This document shows, one piece after another, positions 42,699-51,867 of a DNA stretch of 64,000 nucleotides. Each line of letters starts with the position of its first letter. The stretch's first letter is position 1. Source of the DNA: Pseudomonas sp. B33.4 (GTDB taxonomy: Bacteria; Pseudomonadota; Gammaproteobacteria; Pseudomonadales; Pseudomonadaceae). The stretch lies in the NCBI RefSeq assembly GCF_034555375.1, contig NZ_CP140706.1:48501-112500 (forward strand), given 5' to 3'. The position numbers were made by a program, and so were the translations under genes. The notes below the pieces were generated by a model. That model was not told the origin of the DNA and searched no databases. It worked only from the letters and a program-made list of their open reading frames with translations.

Positions 42699-43781
42699 TT
42701 AGGTCCCAGGTTGTTCCAGTGCTTTCAGTGCCGCCTTACGCTCAGCCACCGGCAACCCACCCAACCGCTCAACCTCAGCATAAAACCTCCCCCAATCCCC
42801 CCCGACCTTTTTGAACAACGCCGCAAACGCCGGCACCCACTGGTCATACAGTCCAAACGGCAGCAACCGCGCGTTGTTCAGCGGCGCATTCACCCAGCCG
42901 TCATAGCGCTTGTCTCCAGCCCACTGACTGTCCCTCATCACCCGATAATCCCGGCGAAACTGCTCGAACTCCGCCGCTTTGCGTTCGCGCATCTGCTCAA
43001 TCGGCAATGGCTGCGCGTAAAGCTTTTCCAGCCGTGAGCGGGTCTGGAGTACCAACCCAATAAACTGATCACGCTGCTGCAACCGTGAATCGGTATCCGC
43101 CGACAACCCGCGAAACGCTCGCCACTGCCGCGTGCCTTCCTGCTCGACAAACGTGGCGAAGGACTCGTTGAATTCTGTGTCGTCCTTTACATAGAAGCGT
43201 TGGTGCGCCAGTTCATGAAAGATCAGCGTGGCCAGGCGTTCATCGCCCCAGCCCATCATTGTGTTGATGATCGGGTCATTGAACCAGCCGAGCGTCGAAT
43301 AGGCCTCGACGCCGCCAATCGATACATCCATGCCCTGCAATCGCTGGATTGCCGCCTCACCGCGCGCGGCGCTCTGGCTGTAGTAACCGCGATAGGCCAC
43401 ACACCCGGCAATCGGGAAGCAATGGTTTTGCGGCGTCAGGGAGAACTCTGAAGTGGCGAATACATTCCACACCACAAACGGCCGGCCGATGTCGGCGTAC
43501 AGGCGATAGCTCTGGTTGTCCGGCAGGTGCAGATGCTCGCTGGCAAAAGCGCGGGCCTTCTGCGATTGCGCCAAGTGCTTGCGTAGTGTCGCGTCGCGGC
43601 TCGGGTCGGCAATGACTTTTTCCACCGGCTCGCGCGCCCGCAGCAATTGCAACTGGCCGCTAGCCAGCTGCCCGTAATAGCTGACGCTGGCGCAACCGTT
43701 GAGCAACAAAAACAACACACCTGGAAACAAAACCCGAAAAACGCGATCAAGTAACCCAAGGCTTGGAAACGGCCTGCTCAA
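42699..43781 (-). CDS. Putative aminopeptidase lipoprotein
   Basis: 360 residues with a lipoprotein-type signal (FLLLNGCAS, Cys about residue 30). A zinc-peptidase HExxH is present in LIFHELAHQRFYVKDD near residue 190, followed by a conserved FNESFATFVEQEG carrying the third ligand Glu. It resembles the COG4324/Aminopep family of putative periplasmic aminopeptidases. Substrates are not known. It is divergent from the two small lipoproteins at 43841 and 44304. Confidence 0.85.
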   Translation of the reverse strand: MSRPFPSLGLLDRVFRVLFPGVLFLLLNGCASVSYYGQLASGQLQLLRAREPVEKVIADPSRDATLRKHLAQSQKARAFASEHLHLPDNQSYRLYADIGRPFVVWNVFATSEFSLTPQNHCFPIAGCVAYRGYYSQSAARGEAAIQRLQGMDVSIGGVEAYSTLGWFNDPIINTMMGWGDERLATLIFHELAHQRFYVKDDTEFNESFATFVEQEGTRQWRAFRGLSADTDSRLQQRDQFIGLVLQTRSRLEKLYAQPLPIEQMRERKAAEFEQFRRDYRVMRDSQWAGDKRYDGWVNAPLNNARLLPFGLYDQWVPAFAALFKKVGGDWGRFYAEVERLGGLPVAERKAALKALEQPGT

Positions 43782-43840
43782 AATAAGAAATCCCCCGGAG
43801 AGTCTGCCCGCAAGACTATCCCGCCTTAAGGAGCACCGCT

Positions 43841-44263
43841 ATGCGCATATTGATGCTGTCAGGAGGCCTGCTGACGCTGGCCGGTTGTGCCAATTTCGGA
43901 ATGCCCGACCCCGACCCTTCGCAAGCCTGGATCGAGCTTGATGCCCGGCAACAGGACACGACGTTGCAAGCGCTAAAGGTCGATAGCAGCGTGAGCGACG
44001 ACAAACGCTATTTCGAAGTGCAGCCCGGCAGCCATGAACTGAGGGTGCGTTATCAGTTTCCGGTGGCAGCGACCAACATCGGTCCTGACGCTGAGCCGTT
44101 GTGGCGCGATTGCCAATTGAACGTGAAATTCAAGGACTTCAATGCCGGCCAGCGTTATCAGTTGCAGGCTGGCAGCATTGGTTTTCGGCCATGGGCGAAG
44201 CTCTATGACGAGCAGCGCAGAGTGGTAGGCCAAGGCACGCCGGCAGGCTGTCAGAGCAGCTGA
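43841..44263 (+). CDS. Small lipoprotein, paralogue 1
   Basis: 140 residues with a lipoprotein signal (lipobox LAGC, Cys about residue 16). The mature part is a beta-rich domain with the readable core FEVQPGSHELRVRYQF and a closing Cys in the last few residues. The following gene encodes a related protein with the same PGSHELRVR core and a GQRY segment. Function is unknown; outer-membrane attachment is expected. The RBS is AAGGAG. Confidence 0.82.
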   Translation: MRILMLSGGLLTLAGCANFGMPDPDPSQAWIELDARQQDTTLQALKVDSSVSDDKRYFEVQPGSHELRVRYQFPVAATNIGPDAEPLWRDCQLNVKFKDFNAGQRYQLQAGSIGFRPWAKLYDEQRRVVGQGTPAGCQSS

Positions 44264-44303
44264 TCGGCGCTATGCTGAATATTCAGATCTGTGGATATCC
44301 ATC

Positions 44304-44723
44304 ATGCGCCCGTTGCTGTTGTTGCTCGTTGCCAGTCTTGTGGCCGGTTGTCAGACGCCGTTGCCACCGGTCGATCCGCACATGGCCTGGGTCGACTTCT
44401 CAACACCCACCCCGGGCGGCAAGCTGTTGATGGCCGAACGGCTGGATAATCAACGCCTGGACGACGGGCGTTTTTTCCAGGTTACGCCCGGCAGTCATGA
44501 GCTGCGCGTACGCTTTGATTTCGAAGTGTTTGGCGGTGGTGGTGCATTGATGACCGGCCCGGTGGAACGGTTGTGTTACATGTACATCCGCTACGACCAT
44601 TTCGAGGCCGGCCAGCGTTACACGCTGGAGGGCCGTTCGCTGGCGTTCACCCCGAGTGCCCGGCTCTACAACGCCAAGCGCGAAATCGTTGCCGAGGATT
44701 ACGACTACAACTGCATTATCTGA
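44304..44723 (+). CDS. Small lipoprotein, paralogue 2
   Basis: 139 residues with lipobox VAGC (Cys about residue 15). It shares with its upstream neighbour the sequence FQVTPGSHELRVRFDFEV, a central Cys pair region, and EAGQRYTLEG. The two differ widely elsewhere, so they are diverged tandem duplicates rather than a recent copy. The pair recurs in other pseudomonads. Function is unknown. It converges on the DUF1161 gene, six bases away. Confidence 0.82.
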   Translation: MRPLLLLLVASLVAGCQTPLPPVDPHMAWVDFSTPTPGGKLLMAERLDNQRLDDGRFFQVTPGSHELRVRFDFEVFGGGGALMTGPVERLCYMYIRYDHFEAGQRYTLEGRSLAFTPSARLYNAKREIVAEDYDYNCII

Positions 44724-44729
44724 GGTGAC

Positions 44730-44969
44730 TCAGCTGTCGTTCTTCTGGTAGATGATTTTCTTGCGACCATAGTCGCAAGTGCCGACAACCATGGCGATAT
44801 CGTGTTTTGCAGCCTCTTTCTTGCTGACGATTTCCAGCGTGTAGGAGGGCACGGCTTTGGCCTGAATCTTCACTTCGATTTCTTTCTTCAGTTCCTCGCA
44901 GTCTTTGGGTGCCGCAATTACCGAGGTGGCCAGTGCACTGCAGAGGATCGCCAAGCCAATACGTTTCAT
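44730..44969 (-). CDS. DUF1161 family small periplasmic protein, copy 1
   Basis: 79 residues with a signal peptide (cleavage near VIAAPK). The mature domain has two conserved Cys, in KDCEELKKEIEVKI and VGTCDYGRKKIIYQK, likely a disulfide. Its function is unknown. A second DUF1161 gene lies at 47142-47366 with the same CEELK...VGTC...IVYK pattern, so this is a dispersed duplicate pair. Confidence 0.88.
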   Translation of the reverse strand: MKRIGLAILCSALATSVIAAPKDCEELKKEIEVKIQAKAVPSYTLEIVSKKEAAKHDIAMVVGTCDYGRKKIIYQKNDS

Positions 44970-45109
44970 GAGTGAAGCTCCCTGAGGCAGCGCGCACGGG
45001 TGTGCGCTGAAGCTGCTGTCATTTATTCGACCACATTTTTACAGCGGGGGTTCTGACTTCGCTCACAACTTGTATGTTTGGTTTCAGACCTGTGTCGATT
45101 GCAAAATCG

Positions 45110-45184
45110 CCTTCGCGAGCAAGCTCGCTCCCACATTGGTCCTGCTGCACAGGTTCATTGTGGGAGCGAGCTTGCTCGCGAAGG
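45110..45184. repeat. Inverted REP pair
   Basis: Arms CTTCGCGAGCAAGCTCGCTCCC (from 45110) and GGGAGCGAGCTTGCTCGCGAAG (to 45184) are perfect reverse complements about 24 bases apart. They sit downstream of osmC. Confidence 0.92.
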
Positions 45185-45206
45185 TGTCAGATCAGACAAC
45201 ACAGAA

Positions 45207-45638
45207 TCAGCTGACCAGCGAAGCCTCAAGCGTAATCTTCGCATTCAGCACTTTCGACACCGGGCACCCTTCCTTGGCCTTGTTGCTCAGCTCTTCGAAC
45301 TGCGCCTGCGTCGCCCCGGGGATTTTCGCCTTGAGGATCAGTTTCACCGCGGTGATCGCGAACCCGCCCTCTACCTGATCGAGCGTGACTTCAGCCTGAG
45401 TATCAATGCTGTCAGCCTTCAAGCCCGCATCGCCAAGAATCATCGAAAACGCCATGGAGAAACAGCCGGCATGCGCCGCGCCGATCAATTCTTCCGGGTT
45501 GGTGCCCTTGCCGCCCTCAAAGCGCGCCTTGAAGCCGTACGGAGCTTCTCTGAGAACGCCGGTTTCGGTGGAAATCGAGCCGATACCGGTTTTCAGATCA
45601 CCTGCCCAATGTGCGGATGCTTTCTTCACGATAGCCAT
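45207..45638 (-). CDS. osmC: Organic hydroperoxide reductase OsmC
   Basis: 143 residues. The reactive thiols are Cys59 (in LIGAAHAGCF) and Cys125 (in EGCPVSKVL), the same positions as in E. coli OsmC. The enzyme reduces organic peroxides using these cysteines. The start follows an AGGAGGAAAAC sequence. It is divergent from the luciferase-like gene at 45881, so a shared oxidative-stress or osmotic control is possible but unproven. Confidence 0.95.
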   Translation of the reverse strand: MAIVKKASAHWAGDLKTGIGSISTETGVLREAPYGFKARFEGGKGTNPEELIGAAHAGCFSMAFSMILGDAGLKADSIDTQAEVTLDQVEGGFAITAVKLILKAKIPGATQAQFEELSNKAKEGCPVSKVLNAKITLEASLVS

Positions 45639-45826
45639 GTTTTCCTCCTCAGTCTCTGGCGCGGAAACGCCGCGTCGTCGTGGTTTTTGCTTGCAAGGCT
45701 TCTGAGGATAGACGCCGGAACAAAGTTCAGCCCGGTTGAATCGTTGACTTTTTTAGTAGGAAATTTCGACTCTGCTATTGAAACTCGGGTATATGCCCTC
45801 ATTGCACAAAACACGCTTATGAATTC

Positions 45827-45880
45827 GGCAGGTTTTCGTTCGCAAGAAAAACCTGCCTCCTCACTCGGAGACGCAGGTTT
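45827..45880 (+). promoter_or_regulatory. Structured leader with two competing hairpins before the luciferase-like gene
   Basis: Three segments can pair: A = GGCAGGTTTTC (45827-45837), B = AAAAACCTGCC (45847-45857) and C = GCAGGTTT (45873-45880), C ending at the ATG. A:B forms a 10-base stem with a 9-base loop. B:C forms AAACCTGC-CTCC / GGAG-ac-GCAGGTTT with a 6-base loop and buries the GGAG Shine-Dalgarno right beside the start codon. The two states exclude each other, as in a translation-control switch. No direct evidence of a ligand or protein exists. Confidence 0.55.
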
Positions 45881-46882
45881 ATGAAGCAACTGTCCGACGT
45901 AAAATTTTCCACCCTCGATCTGGTGCCGGTGCGCGAGAACGGCAGCCCGGCGCAGTCGCTGCGCAATTCGCTGGACCTGGCACAGCACGTCGAGAAATTC
46001 GGCTACACGCGGTTCTGGGTGGCCGAACACCACAACATGGACGGCATCGCCAGCTCGGCGACGTCTGTGCTGCTCGGTTATCTGGCCGGCGGTACTTCGA
46101 CCATTCGTGTCGGCTCTGGCGGCGTAATGCTGCCCAACCATGCGCCGCTGGTGATCGCCGAGCAGTTCGGCACGCTGGAAAGCCTGTATCCGGGGCGGAT
46201 TGACCTCGGCCTGGGCCGCGCACCGGGTTCTGACCAAATGACCGCGCGTGCTTTGCGCCGTGAGCGCTCCGGCAGCGCTGATGATTTCCCCGAAGACGTT
46301 GCCGAACTGGTGCGCTACCTCGGTCCGCGTACCCCGGACCAGCGCGTGATCGCGATGCCTGGCACCGGCACCAATGTGCCGATCTGGCTGCTCGGTTCCA
46401 GCCTGTTCAGCGCGCAATTAGCCGGTGAGCGCGGTTTGCCGTATGCCTTCGCCTCGCATTTCGCCCCGCGCTTCATGCACGAGGCGATTCGCGTCTATCG
46501 CAATCACTTCAAGCCTTCGGCGGTGCTCGACAAGCCGTATGTGATGCTCGGTGTGCCGCTGGTGGCGGCGGATACCGATGAACAAGCCGACTATCTGGCG
46601 ACGTCGGTGTATCAGCGCATTCTTGCGCTGATGCGCGGGCAAAGCCTGGTGCAGCGTCCGCCAGTGAAAACCATGGATGGCCTGTGGCTGCCACATGAGC
46701 GTGAGGCAGTGGGGGATTTCCTGGGGCTGGCGATGGTGGGGAGTCCGCAGAAGATCCGCGCCAAGCTGGAAGTGCTGGTTGAGCAGACCCAGGCGGATGA
46801 GCTGATTTTCACCAGTGATCTGTATGAGCATGCTGATCGGGTGCATTCGTACGAGTTGCTGGCGCAGGTGATGAAGGGCTGA
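45881..46882 (+). CDS. Luciferase-like flavin-dependent monooxygenase
   Basis: 333 residues of the bacterial luciferase-like (LLM) TIM-barrel fold. Readable family segments are [45 protein letters not shown], and [13 protein letters not shown]. It resembles the YhbW/MsnO8 branch, which uses reduced flavin (FMNH2) and O2 on unknown small substrates. No partner reductase is encoded next to it. The start codon is the last element of a structured leader (45827-45880). An inverted-arm repeat element follows the gene. Confidence 0.88.
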   Translation: MKQLSDVKFSTLDLVPVRENGSPAQSLRNSLDLAQHVEKFGYTRFWVAEHHNMDGIASSATSVLLGYLAGGTSTIRVGSGGVMLPNHAPLVIAEQFGTLESLYPGRIDLGLGRAPGSDQMTARALRRERSGSADDFPEDVAELVRYLGPRTPDQRVIAMPGTGTNVPIWLLGSSLFSAQLAGERGLPYAFASHFAPRFMHEAIRVYRNHFKPSAVLDKPYVMLGVPLVAADTDEQADYLATSVYQRILALMRGQSLVQRPPVKTMDGLWLPHEREAVGDFLGLAMVGSPQKIRAKLEVLVEQTQADELIFTSDLYEHADRVHSYELLAQVMKG

Positions 46883-46895
46883 AAAGCCGAAAGGC

Positions 46896-47057
46896 ACCCT
46901 CACCCTAGCCCTCTCCCGGAGGGAGAGGGGACTGACCGGGTTGAATGTTCGAGATACATCGAACTGAAAAATCGAGTCGAACTCACGGTCTGAACAGCCC
47001 CCGATCTGCTCCCTCTCCCCCTCGCCCCCCTTGGGGGAGAGGGCTGGGGTGAGGGGG
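46896..47057. repeat. Element with inverted pyrimidine-rich arms, copy 2
   Basis: The left arm CACCCTCACCCTAGCCCTCTCCC (about 46896-46917) is matched inversely by GGGGGAGAGGGCTGGGGTGAGGGGG (to about 47057). The interior GACTGACCGGG, ATACATCGAACTGAAAAATCGAGTCGA parallels copy 1 at 19905. It separates the luciferase-like gene from the DUF1161 gene. Confidence 0.8.
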
Positions 47058-47095
47058 TTCGATTTCAAATCCACAAAAATCTCAAATCCCGGACA

Positions 47096-47127
47096 CAAAA
47101 AAGCCGACGCCTTCACGTCGGCTTTTG
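47096..47127. terminator. Terminator downstream of DUF1161 copy 2
   Basis: AAAAGCCGACG pairs with CGTCGGCTTTT around a short loop, with an A-rich flank on one side and T-rich on the other, so it works in both directions. Confidence 0.85.
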
Positions 47128-47141
47128 CATTTCAGGCCCGT

Positions 47142-47366
47142 TCAACCGCGCTTGTAGACGATTTCCTTGGAGCCAGCTTCGCAGGTGCCAACGACCTTGG
47201 CGCCTGCATCTGCACCCTTATCAACAATCTCCAGCGAATACCCGGAAACGCCCTTGGCATCCAGCTTCGCCGCAATCTCGCTTTTCAGCTCTTCACATGG
47301 CTTACCGGCAGCAAACGCACCACCCGCAAGGCTCAACAAACCTACTGCCAACATGAACTTCTTCAT
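47142..47366 (-). CDS. DUF1161 family small periplasmic protein, copy 2
   Basis: 74 residues from the ATG at 47366 (MKKFMLAVGLLSLAGGAFAAG), with GGGAG eight bases upstream; a GTG three codons earlier is in frame. The mature domain keeps CEELKSEI and VGTCEAGSKEIVYK, matching the copy at 44730 in spacing and the two cysteines. Function is unknown. A bidirectional terminator follows. Confidence 0.88.
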   Translation of the reverse strand: MKKFMLAVGLLSLAGGAFAAGKPCEELKSEIAAKLDAKGVSGYSLEIVDKGADAGAKVVGTCEAGSKEIVYKRG

Positions 47367-47493
47367 CGGTCGCACTCCCTGGTCGGATTAAAAGAGGCGG
47401 GCATCGAGCGATCACCCGATGCACTCACCCTGTAGCGCTTTGCCATTCCTATGGCACTCGGCCAGCGCGCAAGTTCAGAAGACTAGACCAAAC

Positions 47494-47709
47494 TCAGCTG
47501 CTGGCAATGCGGAAGCCGACTTTCAGCGTTACCTGAAAGTGCGCAGCCTTGCCGTCCTTGATGTGGCCACGGGTGTCGACCACTTCAAACCACTCAAGAT
47601 GCTTGATGCTCTTGTTGGCTTCGGCCAGCGCGTTGTTGATGGCATCTTCAATGCTGCTGGCGGACGAACCGACCAGCTCGACTTTCTTGTACGTGTGATG
47701 GTCACTCAT
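47494..47709 (-). CDS. Dodecin (flavin-storage protein)
   Basis: 71 residues from the ATG at 47709. The dodecin signature is clear: [38 protein letters not shown], and [11 protein letters not shown]. Twelve subunits form a hollow sphere that binds flavin or CoA in the cytoplasm. A longer ORF upstream (to 47841) lacks an RBS at its start. It is divergent from the DUF883 gene. Confidence 0.93.
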   Translation of the reverse strand: MSDHHTYKKVELVGSSASSIEDAINNALAEANKSIKHLEWFEVVDTRGHIKDGKAAHFQVTLKVGFRIASS

Positions 47710-47866
47710 AACGATCTCCTTGGCGTGTGGATTTGAGACTAGCAGTGAATCTGCACTGTTGATTTCGGTGGCGGCGCGCAAGCGAAGTTCAGATTTTCTG
47801 CACTTTCTCAAACCGCTGAAGTCCCAACCAACACACGCCACTCATCACCAATGCAGGAGAGCCACC

Positions 47867-48193
47867 ATGGCCAACACCTCTTTACGTAAAGCCTCGTTGC
47901 AAAGCATGGAAGCCGAGATCGAGAGTCTGCTCAAATCGTTGGAAAGCTTGAAGGACGACGCTTCGGACGAGTCGCGCAAGACCCTCAAGGCGCTGAAAAG
48001 CAATGCCGAAAGTGCGCTGAAACATTCACGTCACTTGCTCAGCGATGCCTATGAAGAAGTCAAAGTGAAAACCCGCGAAACCGGGATCGCCACCCGCGAC
48101 TACGCGCAGGAACATCCGTGGACGACTGCCGGTGTCGCGGTCGGTGCAATCGGTCTGCTCGCCGCTTACTTGCTGTTCAAGCGCGGCGAGTGA
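47867..48193 (+). CDS. DUF883 (ElaB/YqjD-type) membrane-anchored protein
   Basis: 108 residues from the ATG at 47867, with AGGAG seven bases upstream. Residues 10-80 are an amphipathic helical, coiled-coil-like region ([15 protein letters not shown]), followed by [25 protein letters not shown], a C-terminal membrane anchor, and KRGE. Family members such as E. coli ElaB and YqjD bind ribosomes at the membrane in stationary phase. The last 28 bases overlap the 3' end of trpI, which is convergent. Confidence 0.9.
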   Translation: MANTSLRKASLQSMEAEIESLLKSLESLKDDASDESRKTLKALKSNAESALKHSRHLLSDAYEEVKVKTRETGIATRDYAQEHPWTTAGVAVGAIGLLAAYLLFKRGE

Positions 48194-49083
48194 TCGCTCT
48201 GGCGCAGCTCATTCTTGAGCCATTGCGCCAGTTGCCGAGCGCGTCCGTCTGCGGCGCGCTTGGGTAGCCACAACGCCAGTTGCGCCGGGGTTTCACAGAA
48301 GCCCCATGGCGCAACCAGGCGACCGGCCTTCAAATCTTCTGTTACCAGCGGCTCCGGCGCGATTGCTACGCCCAGACCTGCGACTGCTGCTTCCAGCAAG
48401 TAATACAAATGCTCGAAACCTTGCCCCAATTTCAATGCTTTGGCATCGAGGTGGTTTTGCTGTGTCCAGCTTGGCCAGGCTTGTGGGCGGGAAGTAGTGT
48501 GCAGCAGCGGTTCATCGAGCAGCGCTGAGGCTGGCGCTGTTTGCAGGCGCTGATAGCCGCTGAACAGCGGACTCATCACTGGGCCGATGCGTTCTGCGGC
48601 GAGTTCGTAGACCTGCATGTCTGCTGGCCACGGTGGCTCGGCGAATAGCAGCAAGGCATCCAGTCCGGGGCGACGGGGATCAAGATCGCCTTCTCCCGCC
48701 GACAGGTGCAGACGCAAATCCGGCAGATCGGCATTCAATCGCCCCAAGCGTGGAATAAACCAGCGTGCCAGCAGGCTTCCGGAGCAACCCAGCACAAACG
48801 GTGCATCCGCCGTGCTTTGCGTCAATTCGGCACAAACACTGCGCAACCGGTCAAACGCCTCACCGCTGGCATCGCGTAAACGCATGCCGGCACCTGTGAG
48901 TTTCAAGCCGCGCCCGTCCTTGACGAACAAACTGATTCCCAAGTGCTCTTCCAGCACCTTGAGCTGACGACTGACCGCGCCATGGGTAACGTGCAGCTGC
49001 TCGGCAGCTTGACTGACACTGTTCAGCCGGGCGGTGGCTTCGAACGCGCGCAAGGCATTCAACGGGGGAAGGTCATGGCTCAT
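48166..49083 (-). CDS. trpI: LysR-type regulator TrpI
   Basis: 305 residues. The N-terminal winged helix [34 protein letters not shown] is followed by the LysR effector domain with [12 protein letters not shown]. It is divergent from trpBA, the arrangement in which TrpI activates trpBA in response to indole-3-glycerol phosphate. Its 3' end overlaps the convergent DUF883 gene by 28 bases. The 114-base gap to trpB must contain the regulatory sites. Confidence 0.93.
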   Translation of the reverse strand: MSHDLPPLNALRAFEATARLNSVSQAAEQLHVTHGAVSRQLKVLEEHLGISLFVKDGRGLKLTGAGMRLRDASGEAFDRLRSVCAELTQSTADAPFVLGCSGSLLARWFIPRLGRLNADLPDLRLHLSAGEGDLDPRRPGLDALLLFAEPPWPADMQVYELAAERIGPVMSPLFSGYQRLQTAPASALLDEPLLHTTSRPQAWPSWTQQNHLDAKALKLGQGFEHLYYLLEAAVAGLGVAIAPEPLVTEDLKAGRLVAPWGFCETPAQLALWLPKRAADGRARQLAQWLKNELRQSDHSPRLNSK

Positions 49084-49152
49084 GGTATCTGTGAGTTTTC
49101 CTGACAGGTTGTGGCGATCTTATCGGTTTTCAGCGTAGTAGGTCAGGGGTAG

Positions 49153-50429
<1,277 letters not shown>

Positions 50430-50430
<1 letters not shown>

Positions 50431-51242
50431 TGAGCCGCCTGCAAAGCCGTTTTGCCGACCTCAAAGAACAGAACCGCGCCGCGCTGGTGACCTTCGTCAC
50501 CGCCGGTGATCCGGACTACGACACCTCGCTGGCGATACTCAAAGGCTTGCCGGGTGCTGGCGCCGACGTAATCGAGCTGGGCATGCCGTTTACCGACCCG
50601 ATGGCCGATGGTCCGGCGATTCAACTGGCGAATATTCGCGCGCTGGGTGCCAAGCAGAATCTGCTGAAAACCCTGCAAATGGTTCGTGAGTTCCGTGAAG
50701 GCAACAGCGACACGCCGCTGGTGTTGATGGGCTATTTCAACCCGATTCACATGTACGGTGTGTCGCGCTTCATTGCTGATGCGAAAGAGGCCGGCGTCGA
50801 TGGCCTGATCGTGGTCGACATGCCGCCTGAGCACAACGCCGAGCTGTGCGACCCGGCACAGGCTGCCGGTCTGGACTTCATCCGTCTGACCACGCCGACC
50901 ACTGACGACGCGCGTCTGCCGAAGGTGCTCAATGGCAGCTCCGGCTTCGTTTACTACGTGTCGGTGGCCGGTGTGACCGGTGCTGGTGCAGCAACGCTGG
51001 AGCACGTCGAAGAGGCGGTGACCCGTCTGCGTCGTCATACCGACCTGCCGATCAGTATCGGTTTTGGTATTCGCACGCCGGAGCAGGCAGCGGCCATCGC
51101 GCGTCTGGCCGACGGTGTTGTGGTGGGTTCGGCGTTGATCGATCACATTGCCAACGCAACGACGCCAGCCCAGGCCATCGACGGTGTACTGAGCCTGTGC
51201 TCGGCACTTTCCGAAGGCGTACGTAAGGCCCGCGTCAGCTGA
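50430..51242 (+). CDS. trpA: Tryptophan synthase alpha subunit
   Basis: 270 residues with both catalytic acids: Glu49 in VIELGMPF and Asp60 in [10 protein letters not shown]. It splits indole-3-glycerol phosphate and passes indole to TrpB. The loop VAGVTGAG is the phosphate-binding part. It is coupled to trpB and followed by a terminator at 51305. Confidence 0.97.
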
Positions 51243-51304
51243 AGGTAAAGTTCCTGATACAGAGGAATTAGCACCTTAAAGCACAGACTAAATGAGCAAG
51301 ACCG

Positions 51305-51336
51305 AGGGCTTCAGAACATCGTTCTGAGGCCCTTTT
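51305..51336 (+). terminator. Terminator of trpBA
   Basis: GGGCTTCAGAAC pairs with GTTCTGAGGCCC around a short loop and ends in TTTTT, 63 bases after the trpA stop. Confidence 0.85.
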
Positions 51337-51364
51337 TGCTGTTTGTGCCGTGAGGAAAGACCCG

Positions 51365-51820
51365 ATGAAAATGCCGAAACGTCTGATGGCCGGACTGGGC
51401 GTGCTGTTGATCAGTGCGACACCGCTGCTGGCCAGCGCCGATCAGCGCGATGATCACGACCACGGCGGCCCGCAGCAGGGCCAGTACGACAACCATGGTA
51501 ATGACCATCGCGACGATCACCGTGGCCCGCAGAACGATCACCGTGGCGGCCCGCCACCGCGCGACTTCGGCCCGGTACGCCAGACCATTCGCGATAACCA
51601 TGGCTACTTCGTGCGCGGCGCACCGCCGCCTCCGGGGATTCATCTGGAGCGTGGCCGGCCGTTGCCGCACGGCTATTACGGCGAGCGTCTGGATAATCGT
51701 GCGCTAGGTCGTTTGCCGGTGTATCCGGGCTACGAATGGCGGCGGGCGGGAGGCGATATCGTGCTGATCGCGGTGGGCACCGGGATCGTTTACGAGATTC
51801 TGGATGGCGTCTTGAATTGA
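51365..51820 (+). CDS. RcnB/CigR-like His-rich periplasmic protein
   Basis: 151 residues from the ATG at 51365. A signal peptide (LLISATPLLASADQ) is followed by a low-complexity His/Asp/Gly/Gln region (about residues 25-60, DDHDHGGPQQG, NHGNDHRDDHRG) that could bind metals, then an RcnB-type domain with LPHGYYGERLDN and PGYEWRRAGGDIVLIAVGTGIVYEIL. Family members modulate nickel/cobalt homeostasis or act as anti-virulence (CigR) proteins. The exact role here is unknown. A bidirectional terminator follows. Confidence 0.85.
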   Translation: MKMPKRLMAGLGVLLISATPLLASADQRDDHDHGGPQQGQYDNHGNDHRDDHRGPQNDHRGGPPPRDFGPVRQTIRDNHGYFVRGAPPPPGIHLERGRPLPHGYYGERLDNRALGRLPVYPGYEWRRAGGDIVLIAVGTGIVYEILDGVLN

Positions 51821-51832
51821 TCTGCAGGTAAT

Positions 51833-51867
51833 AAAAAAGACCGCAGCCAATGGCTGCGGTCTTTTTT
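51833..51867. terminator. Bidirectional terminator
   Basis: AAAAAAGACCGCAGCC pairs with GGCTGCGGTCTTTTTT across an AAT loop. It separates the convergent RcnB-like and DUF4105 genes and touches the stop of the latter. Confidence 0.92.
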
